Of a DNA stretch of 42,813 bases, positions 15,644 through 26,300 are shown piece by piece. The stretch is from Burkholderiales bacterium UBA1834 (GTDB lineage Bacteria; Pseudomonadota; Gammaproteobacteria; Burkholderiales; Burkholderiaceae_C): the NCBI GenBank assembly GCA_002339015.1, contig DDJC01000068.1, positions 1 to 42,813 on the forward strand. The letters run 5' to 3'. Positions within the stretch are counted from its first letter, which is position 1. Each line of letters begins with the position of its first letter. The notes beneath the pieces were generated by a model. That model had not been told where the DNA came from and ran no database searches. It saw only the letters and a program-made list of their open reading frames with translations. Position numbers and translations under genes: made by a program.

Positions 15644-16330
15644 TCACCCCGTCATGCGGTTGCTCACCTGCAGCCGGATGGGCTGGGGCAGGCCGGGGGG
15701 CGGTGGGTTGCGAAAGCCGCGGAACTGGTTCAGGACCTGGCGCAGGCGGGCGTCGACCTCCTGGTTGCCGGAGCTGTCGTCGAGCTGGAAGCGTTCGATG
15801 CTGCCGTCGGCGCGCACCCACAGGCTCACGGGCAGCTTGTAGTCGCCGCCACGGCGCAGGTTCTGGTCGCGGTTGAGGTACTCGTTGAGTTCGCGGCGCG
15901 CCGCGTTGCCGAAGCTGTTGGACGCGAGCCTGTCGGCCAGCGTGCCGCCGCTGCCGCCGGTCATCACGGCGCCGCCCTTGTAATCGCTGTTGACTGAGCC
16001 TGCGCTGAAGGCGCTGGGTCCATCGCCTGCTGCGCCCTCCATCTTGAGCTGTTGCGGCTCGGGCGGTGCTTCGATCTTGGGCTGCTCTTGCGGCTGCGGC
16101 TTGTTCTCTTCGGGCTTGGGCTCGGGCTTCTTCTCTTCCTTTGGGGGCGGAGGCGGTGGGGGCGTGTCGGGCAGCACCGCGATCTTCACAGTCTGCGTGC
16201 GCGGCCCCTTGGGGCTGCTGCCCAGGCTCTGGTAGACCCACCAGGCGCCCAGCACCAGGGCCAGGACGATCACGCCCGGAACGACGAAGCGCGACAGGCC
16301 CGCGCCGGAAGAGGATTCGGCGATGGCCAT
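15644..16330 (-). CDS. TonB-family energy transducer
   Basis: This is a 228-residue inner-membrane protein. A short cytoplasmic N terminus leads to one membrane helix (residues 16-33, VVPGVIVLALVLGAWWVY) and then the classical TonB proline region: seven prolines in a row followed by Lys-Pro and Glu-Pro repeats up to about residue 90. A Gly/Ser-rich segment (AGSVNSDYKGGAVMTGGSGG) leads to a C-terminal domain (residues 135-228; ELNEYLNRDQ, LWVRADGSIERFQLDDSSG) of the TonB type. It stands 1 bp from exbD and is part of the ExbB-ExbD-ExbD-TonB set. No TonB-dependent receptor is in the window, so its outer-membrane partner is open; the adjacent porin or the secretion machinery are candidates. Confidence 0.87.
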   Translation of the reverse strand: MAIAESSSGAGLSRFVVPGVIVLALVLGAWWVYQSLGSSPKGPRTQTVKIAVLPDTPPPPPPPKEEKKPEPKPEENKPQPQEQPKIEAPPEPQQLKMEGAAGDGPSAFSAGSVNSDYKGGAVMTGGSGGTLADRLASNSFGNAARRELNEYLNRDQNLRRGGDYKLPVSLWVRADGSIERFQLDDSSGNQEVDARLRQVLNQFRGFRNPPPPGLPQPIRLQVSNRMTG

Positions 16331-16331
16331 G

Positions 16332-16733
16332 TCAGGTTCCGATCCGCGAGGTGACCAGGCCCATGGGCACCTCCAGCTTGTTGCACAGGTCGATGATGGT
16401 CACCACCTGCGCATACTGGGCCTGGGCATCGCCCTTGATCGCGACGCTCATCTTCGGATCACGGGCCTTGGCCTGGGTCAGCTCACCTTCCAGCTGTTGC
16501 AGGGAAACGGGCACGCCATTGAGCAGCACCGAGCCGCCGGGCATCACCTGCACCACCTTGAGCTCGTGCTTCTCGGTGGCGGGCTTGTTGCTCGGCTTGG
16601 GCATGGACACGCTCAGGCCCTGCACCGAGGCCGTGGTCATCAGGATGAAGACGACCAGCAGCACATAGGCCAGGTCCAGCATCGGCGTGACGTTGATGCT
16701 GTCGTAGGGTTTGGTTTCCTGCTGGATCTGCAT
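16332..16733 (-). CDS. exbD: ExbD/TolR-family proton-channel subunit (copy 1)
   Basis: This is a 133-residue subunit of the TonB energising complex. It has one membrane helix, NVTPMLDLAYVLLVVFILMT (residues 14-33), with the essential Asp at position 20, then a periplasmic ExbD domain (VSLQQLEGELTQAKARDPK, VAIKGDAQAQYAQVV). It is similar to copy 2 at 18130 over the membrane segment (LDLAYVLLVVF..MTTASVQG in both) but diverges in the periplasmic part. The low-GC gene 16746-18101 separates the two copies. Confidence 0.93.
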   Translation of the reverse strand: MQIQQETKPYDSINVTPMLDLAYVLLVVFILMTTASVQGLSVSMPKPSNKPATEKHELKVVQVMPGGSVLLNGVPVSLQQLEGELTQAKARDPKMSVAIKGDAQAQYAQVVTIIDLCNKLEVPMGLVTSRIGT

Positions 16734-16745
16734 GGATCAGCTCAA

Positions 16746-18101
16746 TTAGTATTGTAGTAATGGGTCTGAGAATTCTGAGCGATAGTAATTGCCTGGAGTT
16801 GAGGGGTAAGTTCCCGTAACTCCATTGAGCTGAGCTATCTTGATTGCTATTAAATTTAAGATAAGGGTTCCAGCTGATGAGGTTGAAAAAACATAAGCAG
16901 GAAAGGTGAATTCATAATTTCCGGTAGATGCTGACTTGACATTTTTTCCGCAGCATGATCCGAAGTCGCCATGCTCTGATGCAAAAGATGGAATATTATT
17001 TATTTTGACAAATCTATATTTGGTAGAAATAAGGCTTACTCCCAAGGTGTTTTCCGTAAGTGGTAGGATACCAATCGCATAACCTGATGAATTGAGGCAT
17101 TTTTTTATTTCTTCTATGTTATTTAATTCTTTTACTTCGTAAGAATCCAGCGCAGCTTCTGGACCGTAATCTGAAGAGTTCGCAGAATCCAATGCTCCTC
17201 CGAATTCGCCATCTGAGCCGATTGCTTGATTCAAAAAAAATTCTCCGGCCACCGTATGAATTCCAGAAAAGTCACTCCCGCGGCAAACGGTTATTTTTTT
17301 GTTTTTGGTTTCGAGATTTATTAAATCTTGGAGGTTTTTTTTGGAAGAGTTGAAAGTGTTAACCGTTAAGGAAGAATACGTGGTGCGCGTTATACTTGGC
17401 TGATACTCAGGCGTTCTCCCATCCGCACCGTTAGGCACTAAAATACCCTGAGCTATTTGAAGGTCGGTATATAGTTCGCCGCTCACGGCAATACCATAGA
17501 CGACATTGAAAGGGGTTTTGTTTGTGCGCGCTGATAAAGAATGATCTGTAATATTCGAGGCATTTCGTATTGTTTGAGGAAACGAAATTGCCGGGGCATT
17601 CAGGAAGCCTCCATGGGATTTTTGGTTGCACTGTATTTCAGCTCCCAGTTTGTATTTTGCTGATGCCTGGAAGATTGCGGAAATATTCCCAACGGCTCTT
17701 GCTGGTTTTCCGCCGGCGGCCTTAACAAAGCATCCCTTTTCGGAGCCTGCGCTAAGTGAAACTGCAGAGTAATCGTCTTTGTGTAAATTAAACGCGATGC
17801 CGTGTATTGCCCCAATTGAAGTTGTGGCTATCTGGCGTGGTCTGTCGCTGTTACTGTATTGGCATGCGACGGTGAAAACTGTCCCTAAATCGCCAATTGT
17901 TAAATCGTCACCTTCTTGATAGAGACTAGGCAGTCGCTGGTCGGAATATAGTACTAAGTCCGCATCGCACATGTTTCTCAAAGCGCTCATGTAGGAGTAA
18001 CGCAGTGCAGATGAACCTGATATGTTAATGATTTGACTTTTTGCTGTATTTGCAAGAAATAAAGTCGCCAACAATGCTGGCGCGAAAAATATTTTCTTCA
18101 T
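16746..18101 (-). CDS. low-GC exported periplasmic-binding-like protein
   Basis: This is a 451-residue protein with a signal peptide (FFAPALLATLFLANTAKS). It is a clear but diverged paralogue of the gene at 33772: both share a start block (INISGSSAL / VNLTGASAT), the block Q-x-AQGI-x-VP-x-GAD-x-R-x-P-x-YQPSI, then FLNQAIGSDG / FLNGFIGSDG, LDSYEV and SGYAIGILPL / NGYAVGVLSL. The layout recalls PstS/DING phosphate-binding proteins (LTGA-AT start, internal R-x-SGT), but here the SGT-equivalent is SGI. GC is roughly 40% in sampled lines, against well over 60% in flanking genes. It is inserted between two exbD genes with a good ribosome site (GGAAGG). Recent horizontal gain is the simplest reading. 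Function is unknown; it is possibly a secreted substrate. Confidence 0.8.
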   Translation of the reverse strand: MKKIFFAPALLATLFLANTAKSQIINISGSSALRYSYMSALRNMCDADLVLYSDQRLPSLYQEGDDLTIGDLGTVFTVACQYSNSDRPRQIATTSIGAIHGIAFNLHKDDYSAVSLSAGSEKGCFVKAAGGKPARAVGNISAIFQASAKYKLGAEIQCNQKSHGGFLNAPAISFPQTIRNASNITDHSLSARTNKTPFNVVYGIAVSGELYTDLQIAQGILVPNGADGRTPEYQPSITRTTYSSLTVNTFNSSKKNLQDLINLETKNKKITVCRGSDFSGIHTVAGEFFLNQAIGSDGEFGGALDSANSSDYGPEAALDSYEVKELNNIEEIKKCLNSSGYAIGILPLTENTLGVSLISTKYRFVKINNIPSFASEHGDFGSCCGKNVKSASTGNYEFTFPAYVFSTSSAGTLILNLIAIKIAQLNGVTGTYPSTPGNYYRSEFSDPLLQY

Positions 18102-18129
18102 GATCCTTCCCTCTTAAATTATTAAGTAG

Positions 18130-18537
18130 TTAATGCAGGCGCTTGGTGGCCAGGCCGATCTCGGTGATGTCCAGCTGCTTGGCGATCTCCAGCACCTGCA
18201 TCACCTTGTCGTACTGGGCGGCCGCATCGGCCTTGAGCACCACGGGCAGGGCGGGGTTGGCCGCCTTGTACTGGGCCAGGTTGTCGCGCAGCTGGTCCAT
18301 GCTCACCGGGTAGGCATCCAGGTAGACCTGGCCGTCGGCCGTGATGGTGATGCCGCGTGTCTGGGGTTTGGCCAGGTTGTTGGCCGCCATCGTCTTGGGC
18401 TCGGTGACACGCACGCCCTGCACCGAGGCTGTGGTCATGATGATGAACACCACCAGCAGCACATAGGCCAGGTCCAGCATGGGCGTGACGTTGATGTCGT
18501 CGTACGCCTGCAGATCACCTTTGACATCACCCGCCAT
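18130..18537 (-). CDS. exbD: ExbD/TolR-family proton-channel subunit (copy 2)
   Basis: This is a 135-residue inner-membrane protein with the ExbD membrane helix NVTPMLDLAYVLLVVFIIMT and its essential Asp, then a periplasmic domain (GQVYLDAYPVSMDQLRDNLA, PVVLKADAAAQYDKVMQVLE). It follows the ExbB-like gene by 14 bp. Having two ExbD copies in one operon is common in TonB systems of Xanthomonas and some Burkholderiales, where they are thought to act with a single ExbB. Its stop codon lies at the edge of the low-GC segment. Confidence 0.93.
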   Translation of the reverse strand: MAGDVKGDLQAYDDINVTPMLDLAYVLLVVFIIMTTASVQGVRVTEPKTMAANNLAKPQTRGITITADGQVYLDAYPVSMDQLRDNLAQYKAANPALPVVLKADAAAQYDKVMQVLEIAKQLDITEIGLATKRLH

Positions 18538-18551
18538 GTCGTGCTCCAGGC

Positions 18552-20258
18552 TCAGCGGGCGCCGTAGGTTTCGGCCACGCGGGTCACGAACTCGTCGACG
18601 AAGATGCCCATGTCCGACGAGATGTTCTTGATGCGGGCGGCCAGGTAGTTGTAGCCGAACAGCGCGGGGATGGCGACGGCCAGGCCAGCCACGGTGGCCA
18701 GCAGTGCCGCGGCAATGCCCGGGGCGATGGCGTTGACGTTCACATCACCGGCGGCGGCGATGGCCGCGAAGGTGATCATCACGCCCACCACGGTGCCCAG
18801 CAGGCCCAGGAAGGGGCCGCCCGAGATGGCGATGGTCAGCAGCACGATCTTGCTGTTGAGCGTGTGGCTCTCGCGGATCAGGTCGGCATCGATGGCGGCC
18901 TTCACCGCATCGATCGACGCGCCGCTCAGGGGGGCGGAGCCCGCCTTGCCCACATCGCGCTTGTTCAGTTCGCGCAGACCGGCTTCGTACAGGCGGGCCA
19001 GCTGCGAGTGCTTGAGGTCCTTGGAGGACACGGCCAGCACATCGCGTGCTTCACGGAAGCCCACCAGGAAGCGCGAGTTGTCCTTGTCGGCGCGGCCGAC
19101 CAGCACGGCCTTGTCGTACATCACCCATACGGCGATGGCGAACATCACGGCCAGGATCACGATCACCACCCAGGCGTCAACCGTCAGGTTGTCGACCAGG
19201 ATGGCGAAGTGCCCGGCTTCACCGCCACCGTCGGCGTGGCCGGCGGTCTCGGGCGTTTCGGTGGTGGTGGCCACCAGCTTGGCATCGGCACTTTGCGCGG
19301 CATGCGCCAGCTTCACCCAATCAGCACTGCGCACGGTGGTGGCCACTTCGAGCTGGTCGACCAGGCCGGTGATGCCCTGACCCAGCTGGAGCGGGCCCTC
19401 GATGGGCGCGCCAGCGGCGGGCAGATCGGCCTGGGCGGCCTGCGCGCCGTTCACGTAGAGCGTGAGCTTGCCGTTGCCGATGGTCAGGGCCAGGTGGGCC
19501 CAGGCACCGGTGGGCAGCTCGCCGCCGGCAGCGGTGGCGGTGCCCAGTGCTGCGCTGGGCTTGCCGGCGTCAAGCTTCAGGCTCAGCGGGCCTTGCGAGA
19601 CCAGGGTGCCTGTCACGGCCTCGGGCTTGAACCACAGGCTGATGCTGTACGGCGCGTTGGCGCCGGCCTTGAGCTTGTCGTTCGTCCAACTGAGGGCCTG
19701 GCCATCAAGCTTGCCGGAGGGGCCGATCAGGCCGGTGGTCTCACGGGCCAGCGGTGTGGCGGACTGGATGGTGTTGGTGGCATCGGCCACCGGCTCGCTG
19801 TTCTGGCCAGAGAAGGGGAAGGCGGCGGCCATCGCGCCATCGAACAGGGCGGCGTTGGGGGCCTCGGCCGTGGCGGCTTCGTTGCCGGCATAGACGTAGA
19901 CGATGTTCTTGTCGGTGCCCGGCAGGGTGTTGGGCAACTGCACCCACACCACGGCCAGTTCGTTGACGCCGTCGAAGCGCTCCACCCAGTGCTTGAGCGG
20001 TGTCTTGTCATCGGCGGCGATCACGCGCAGATCAGCGCCGTCGGGCTTGGCACCCAGGAAGTCGAAGTTGCCGGAGTGCAGGCGCACCGGCACGACCACG
20101 CCAGACAGGGCTTCTTTCGTTTCCACGCCTTGGGCTGAGGTGTTCAGCACGACCTTGGTGCGGTGCGTGAAGTCGCCGTTCCACCAAGCATGCGCCAGGG
20201 AAGGCAGGGCCATGGCCGACGCCAGCAGGGCAGACGAGAGGATGCGCGGGAAATTCAT
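18552..20258 (-). CDS. ExbB/TolQ proton channel fused to DUF2341 and LamG-like domains
   Basis: This is a 568-residue fusion protein. A signal peptide (residues 1-23, ending LPSLAHA) is followed by WWNGDFTHRTKVVLNTS and a DUF2341-like domain (about 35-140). Next comes a LamG/concanavalin-like lectin fold (about 165-325; SISLWFKPEAVTGTLVSQG, LTLYVNGAQAAQADLP). After a linker come a membrane helix at about 366-388 and the ExbB/TolQ channel (about 430-560; GGPFLGLLGTVVGVMITFAA, IAPGIAAALLATVAGLAVAI). Normal ExbB has no periplasmic domain, so this channel carries a large extra-cytoplasmic sensor or sugar-binding-like part. The start at 20258 gives the signal peptide; the longer frame from 20375 does not. 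Confidence 0.9.
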   Translation of the reverse strand: MNFPRILSSALLASAMALPSLAHAWWNGDFTHRTKVVLNTSAQGVETKEALSGVVVPVRLHSGNFDFLGAKPDGADLRVIAADDKTPLKHWVERFDGVNELAVVWVQLPNTLPGTDKNIVYVYAGNEAATAEAPNAALFDGAMAAAFPFSGQNSEPVADATNTIQSATPLARETTGLIGPSGKLDGQALSWTNDKLKAGANAPYSISLWFKPEAVTGTLVSQGPLSLKLDAGKPSAALGTATAAGGELPTGAWAHLALTIGNGKLTLYVNGAQAAQADLPAAGAPIEGPLQLGQGITGLVDQLEVATTVRSADWVKLAHAAQSADAKLVATTTETPETAGHADGGGEAGHFAILVDNLTVDAWVVIVILAVMFAIAVWVMYDKAVLVGRADKDNSRFLVGFREARDVLAVSSKDLKHSQLARLYEAGLRELNKRDVGKAGSAPLSGASIDAVKAAIDADLIRESHTLNSKIVLLTIAISGGPFLGLLGTVVGVMITFAAIAAAGDVNVNAIAPGIAAALLATVAGLAVAIPALFGYNYLAARIKNISSDMGIFVDEFVTRVAETYGAR

Positions 20259-20319
20259 GGAAAACGTCCGTCTTTCAAAGTGGTCGATTATTTCGAGGGC
20301 ATGTGTCCTGCGTAGGGCG

Positions 20320-20353
20320 GGCGCCTGAGCCGAAGGGGCCATACCCAGGCGCC
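20320..20353 (-). other. inverted repeat between tpsA and the exbB-like gene
   Basis: Perfect 8-bp arms (GGCGCCTG and CAGGCGCC) enclose an 18-base loop with a further weak inner GCC/GGC pairing. It lies in the only sizeable gap (133 bp) of the minus-strand array. No T-run follows, so it is more likely an mRNA stability or partial attenuation element than a strong terminator. Confidence 0.4.
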
Positions 20354-20391
20354 GCGCGGGACACAAAAACGTCATGCAGGCGATGTGGTGA

Positions 20392-23300
20392 TCAGGAGGC
20401 GTCCTTGTCCTTGCGGGCCTTGCGCTCCTGCTCGGACTTGCCCGTGCCTTGCTCTCCGAGCGGCGTGCTCATCGGCACAGGCTCGGGCACCTCGCCACCG
20501 AAGCCGAGCAACTCCACCGTCAACACGGAAGACGTGCTCTCGCCGCGCATCTCTGCTGCGGCGGCCACCTGGGCCACGCCGGCGGCGGGGTCGGACACTT
20601 TGGGGGTGAGGTTGACAGTGGGGGGGGACGGGGCTGGCGGTGGATTGCCGGTGATGTTGTCCGCGCCGCGTACCTTTGGGGTAAGTATGGGAGGAGACGG
20701 GCTGATGATGAATGCATCCAGCGCGCGGATTTCGCCATTGGGGGCATACAAGCCCATCTCGGTTATCACATCAGCCGGTGGTGCAGTGATCTGGAAGCCG
20801 CTACCCGAGGTTGGCGGTTGTCCCTGCGTGGCAACCTTGCCGGTGGCTGGATCAAAAAAGCGCATGGGCATTGGCTTGGCGACGCTGGTGTTTGATCCCT
20901 TGCCCGAGTCGATGTCCCCATCCATCGTATAGATGTACAGGTTGCCGCGTCCAACGACAATGACCTTTTGATCGCCGGCCAGGAAGTCACCCCCGGTCAA
21001 TGAACGGAAACTGCCACCCTGGAAGTTGATGAAGCCTGCCGGCTGACCCGCGGCGCTGGGCAGGCCGGCGGTGACCTGTCCCGGGGCGATCACGTCGATG
21101 CCGCCCAGGACGTTGTTGACGACCGATGAGTCGCCTCCGCCAAGGCCCAGATTGTGCACCTTGGCCTTGGCCAGGTTGACATCGCCCTCACGCTTGAAGC
21201 TGGTCCCAAGGCCGGCCAAATCCACCACCAGGGCGGCCTGGTCGAACAAGGCCTTGCGTTGCGCGGCGCGACGAGCTTCTTCCTGCTCGTTGCTGGACGT
21301 GGCGATCGCCACAGCCTGGCCTGCCAGCGTTACGATCTGCTGCCACATGGCTTCCTGCTTGAGACGCAGGAAGGCTTCGGAGCGGTAGTAGGCGTCAGAG
21401 CGCCCCTGGTGCTCGGGTAGGTACTGCGCCACGAAGACCGCATTGAGGTACTTGTTGACCGCTTCGACTTGGCGGGTGTCCGTCAACTGGCTGAAAGCCG
21501 TCATGGCGGTGTTGAAGTCCACATCGGTCCAGCTGGCCGATCCGGCCGGGGCTGGCAACTGGCTGTCCCCCAGGGCCTGGTAGACCGCGTTGCGCAGCGC
21601 CAGTTCAGTGCCGTGCTGGGCCAGCAACTGCTGGGTATCCACCGAGCGCGCATGGCCGGCCGAGAGCGTGATCTTGACGGATTCACCCGGCAAGGCGGTG
21701 TTGATCTGATTGGCCACGGCTACCACGCCTAGTGACTGGTTCAGCTCAATGTCTCGCCCGGCCTCGACACGAAGGGCGCCAGGCCCACCCAGCACGATCA
21801 TGCTGCTTCTGGTGGCGCCGCCAATGATGTCGCGTCCGGCGGCGATACGGGTCAGATCGTCTTCCGTGAAGTTCTGCCCGATGACGGCGGGATTGACCAG
21901 GTCACGGCCTGCCGTCAATTCCATGGGCCGGTTGCTGCGCATGAATGGCAACGCCGTCACGCCATCCTCCGTCAGGGTGTCGAAAATGATGTCCCTGCCT
22001 GCATGCAGATGCACGATGCGGTCGTTACCCGCCTGATCAACATCGCTGATCGGGTTAGCCGTCAGAGTCTCTAAGGCATCTGACAGATAGATACCGGCGG
22101 GTGCTTTGCCGGAACCAATAGGGAGCAGACTTGTGTTGAGCCATTGAAAGTTGTTGCTTGGTGTGGTGGTGGTGCCTACCAGCAGCATGGGCGCGTTCGC
22201 GTTGGGCAAGCCCAAGGCCGCTTGTGTGATGTCGATCAACTGCAGATTGCCCTGCAGGACCAAGTCTTGGTCCGCGAAGACTTTCACGTCCGACTTCGCC
22301 GATGGCATTACATACAAGGGATACGCGGATTTGCTGGTGCTCTCCACGGTGTCTCCACTCTTCGAAACCGCTCGGCCGGCGGTGTTGATCACCACATTGC
22401 CTTGGAGGCTGGTGATGCTGATCACCGGGGGAGCGACACTGGCCACGAGGCCAACAGTTGAGTCGAGACTTCCATTGAGCGAGATGCTGGTGCCTCCGGG
22501 AGTGTTCGCTGTCTGGTTAAGCACCTTGTGCATCAAGTTGATAGATTGGGTGTTGGTCTCCCAGTTGACATTACCCTGCAAGGCACTCAAGCTGACGCCC
22601 GCATCCGATGCGTAGGTGAAGTACACGGACGCGTTGGAACTGGTAAGCCCGGAGGCGGAGTTCGAGATACTGCCTACATTGAGGGCGGGGTTCGAGTTGT
22701 TGGTGCGGAACGGCAGGATCGTCGGGTTGAACACATAGGCCAGATTCAGGTCAGTGAATGCCGTCACATCCCACTGGCCGGCCATCAAGCCGAGCATGGC
22801 GCCGGGCTCGAACACGACGTTTGCGCCAGGCAGTACGGGTTGAGCTTCTGTTGTGTCGACTTTGTCGGCGCCGCGGTTGAGAGAACCACCTGCTGAGAGT
22901 CGTCCGTGCCCACGCCCGAGGAAATAAACGCCGCCGTCAATATCACCGCCGGCCAGCACTTCGATGTCACCGCCGTTAAGTTCATGGAGGGTGGCTCCGA
23001 TTTTGCGGGCATTGGTAGGAGACACTACCGGCACGTTGCTCACGTTCCCTCCAGCGGTCACGCTGATGTTGCCGCCACCAAATGATCCGAAACCTTGCTT
23101 GAAGGCGTTCAAGCCCGTCCACCATGCCACGGGGACAAGCCTGCCGCCGTGGAAGAAGTAGTTGCCGGTCATCTGCGCAACTTGCTGCGCTGTAAGGGAG
23201 CCCTTGTCGTTGATGAAGTAGCTGCCTACATTGCCGCCGGCCCCCACGGTGAGTCGACCTCCACGCTCTGTGAAGCGGGCATTGCCGTATGGGGTGAAGC

Positions 23301-26300
23301 CGGCAAGAAGCGACTCCCGTCCGGCCACATAGATGGCCGATGTCGTCGTCAGCGTGGGCGCCATCAGACGCACATCGCCTGAGGTGTGGATATCGATGGA
23401 GCCTGCCGTGGTCCGGATGTACTTCCCGCCCGCCAGCGTGAGGTGTCCCTGGGTGGCATCGTCCTTGGTGGCCGACAGTTTGGCCGAGGCGATATCGGCC
23501 CCGGCAACGAAGCGAAGGGACGCGGCGTCTCCCGCCTGTGCTTCCATGACGGTGGCTGTTCCTTTGAAGCCATCGCTGACGGTGCCATTGACGTGGATGT
23601 CCTTGGCTGAGCGGATGGTCAGCGTCACGGCTTCACCACCGGAGCGCATATTGTTCAGTGTGATCTCGCTGATACTCAGATCACCCAGTGATTGCAGTTC
23701 GATGCCCGCCTTGACATGAGCTTCTGACCGGCCTTTCAGTCCGATCTGGTCCAGGATCATGTCCTTGTTCTCGGACGTGGTGAGCTGCTCGGCCTGGCCG
23801 ATCAGTGTCTCCAGGCCCCATGCTGTTTCGGTGCTCTGTTGCGCTACCAGTTCGGTGCGCCGTGAGGATGGATCTTTTTCATCATCCTTGTAGACGCGGA
23901 CGGCTTCCACCTCGATCTGGCCGGCCTGGAGCGTCGGAGGCGGAGCGAGCGGTGTGCCATCGTCATCCGCGAGACGACCCACTTTCACACCGGTGTAGTT
24001 GCCGTTGCCGTCAACTGTCTGTCCTGCGCGGATGACGATGCGTCCATCGAGGGGGTCATTGGCGCTGTCAGCTTTGACCGTTGCTTGGCCGAAGAGCACG
24101 GATCCCTCCGTGGACGACAGCAGGATGTCGCCGCCATTGGCACCATCGCGGGTGGACTGAGCCAGCACTTCGGCCTTGTCGCTTAGGATCAAATTGTCCT
24201 TGGCCTGTAGCTGCACGATACCGCCTTGCGGCATGGTGGCATCGATCTTCGCATCGTTACTCAGTTTCAGTTGCCCGCCATCGGAGGTCAAGGAAACCAT
24301 GGCCGCCTTGACGGAGGTGTTGAGGGCCATGACGTTGTTGATCACAACGCCGTCCTTGACCTCGTCCGCGCCGCGCAGGCGAATGTCCACGAGCCGGTGT
24401 GCTGTGTCGCTGCTCGCATTGCTGCTGATGTCCAGCAGCTTGTCCAACCCCGTCTGAGCCACCTTTGCATTTTCCGCAACGGCCTTGGCAGCGGCTGCCT
24501 TGGCAGCATCGTTCAGTGCCAAGCGTTGGGCATCGACGATCAAGGATCCGCCCTTCCCGCTGGCGGCATCCAGGTTGATGTCAGCGTTGACGCCGATGAT
24601 CACCTGACCACCCTGGTCATCGTTCGCGCCGCCAGCCTTCAGCGTGATGCTGCCAGCATACGGATTGTCGCCGGATTGATTCTTGGGAATCTGGGGTGCC
24701 TTGGCGGACAGCAAACCATCGATGAAGATCTGGCCGCTCTTGGCCTCGGTTGTGATCTGTCCACCGCCAGAGGCCACGGCGTAGGTGTCGGACACCGGAC
24801 GCAGGCGGCCATCGACGACGGTTTTGGAGTCCTTGGCGAAGGTGATGGCGTTGGATTGGCCATTCACGCCTTCCGCGGTCAGGCTCAGCCGCCCCGACTC
24901 GATGTCGATGAGGCCGGCTTGCGTGACGGTGCTGCCCGACAGGGCCAGCTTGCCGCCTGCCCCCAGGGATTCGTTGAGCGTCTTGCTGCCCGTGCTGCCT
25001 GCCTCAATGGACAGGGCTCCTTGCGCCTTGGCTTGTTGATCGGACGTGCTCGTGGCCGTGACACGCGCGGCGCGCAAGGCCAGGTCGCCCTGGGCTGTGG
25101 TCTGGCCGCGGCCCTTGAAGATGATGTCGCCCGAGCTGTCGAGCGTGCTCTGCGTGAAGCCCAGGCGTTGTCCCGCCCCCGTGGTGGCGGCCTGCTGCTC
25201 GCCCAGCGAGGCATCGATGGTCAGGCCGCCGGTACGGCCATCGCGCATCACGGGCCGCGCTTCGACGAGCAGTGTCGACCCACCTTCTTCCGCTTTCCTG
25301 ACTTCGTTGCCATTCACGGTGACGGTCTGTGTGGGGGCCGTGCGGCCGGAGCTGTTGGCCAGCACCACTTCCCGGGCTCGCACGACGGCCATGTCCTCTG
25401 CCGTGCCGACGCCCAGCAACTGTGGGGCATCCAGAATGAGCTGGCTCATCTGGGTGGAGCCCAACTGCGCAGAACCGTGGAAGTCGATGCTGGTGTAGGA
25501 GCGCAGTTGCAGGCGGTCTGCGTCATTGGCCGCCGTCAGCAGCTTGCCGCTCACGGACAGCGTGGACGGGTCCAGCGCGTTGTCGGGAGCGGCGCCCACC
25601 GCCACGCGTTTGCCGCCCAGGCCGAGCGAGCGCGTGACCAGATCGGTGGACCCGGCCATGGACAGCACGTTGGTGGCGTCCAGCTGGACGGAATTGCCGC
25701 GCAGCACGACACGGCTGTCGGCGCTGTCGCTGCCGATGACCAGATCGCCCTTGGCGGCTTCGGTCGCGTCCTTCGCGCTGATGGTTGTTCTGGACAGGTG
25801 TCCGACCTGCAGCGCGGCGCCGTCGTCTTGCAGCACATAGCGTCGCGTGGCGCCGGTGTCCGTGCCGGTCGAGGCGATCGTCAGGCCGTTGTCCACCGTC
25901 ACCTTGTCGGTGGCCACAGCCATGAGTTCGCCGCCGGTGCTCAGCACATTGAGCGGTTTCTCCGGTGTGCCGGTCAGAGGCTTGCCGTCGGGGCCGATGT
26001 CGGCCTGGAAGGTGACGCTGTCGGCCTTGCGGGTGATGGCAATGCTGCCATCCGCATTGTTGGTGCGCACGCCCCCCAGCAGGATGCTGTCCGCGCCGAG
26101 GGCATTGAGCTGCGCCATGCTGACGCGCTTGGCACCGGCCGGCACTTCTTGCGTTTCATCGGCCTGGACCACCATGTCGGGCATGGCCAGGTCGAACTGG
26201 CCGGCGCTCAGACCTTCCTTGTCATTGCCCGCGAGGTTGAACTTCGCGGCCCAGTCGAATGCACTGGTGGAGATCAGCGACACGCGGCCTGCATCGCCCG

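Noticed and set aside
13877..15997. 706-codon open frame on the plus strand
   Set aside because: Antisense to the porin and tonB genes, with low-complexity Val/Gly/Gln/Arg composition typical of a shadow.
20392..20700. Toxin domain at the TpsA C terminus
   Set aside because: The end is a proline-rich and then charged tail without a pretoxin motif, and no immunity-like gene follows, so it is not a CdiA-type toxin.
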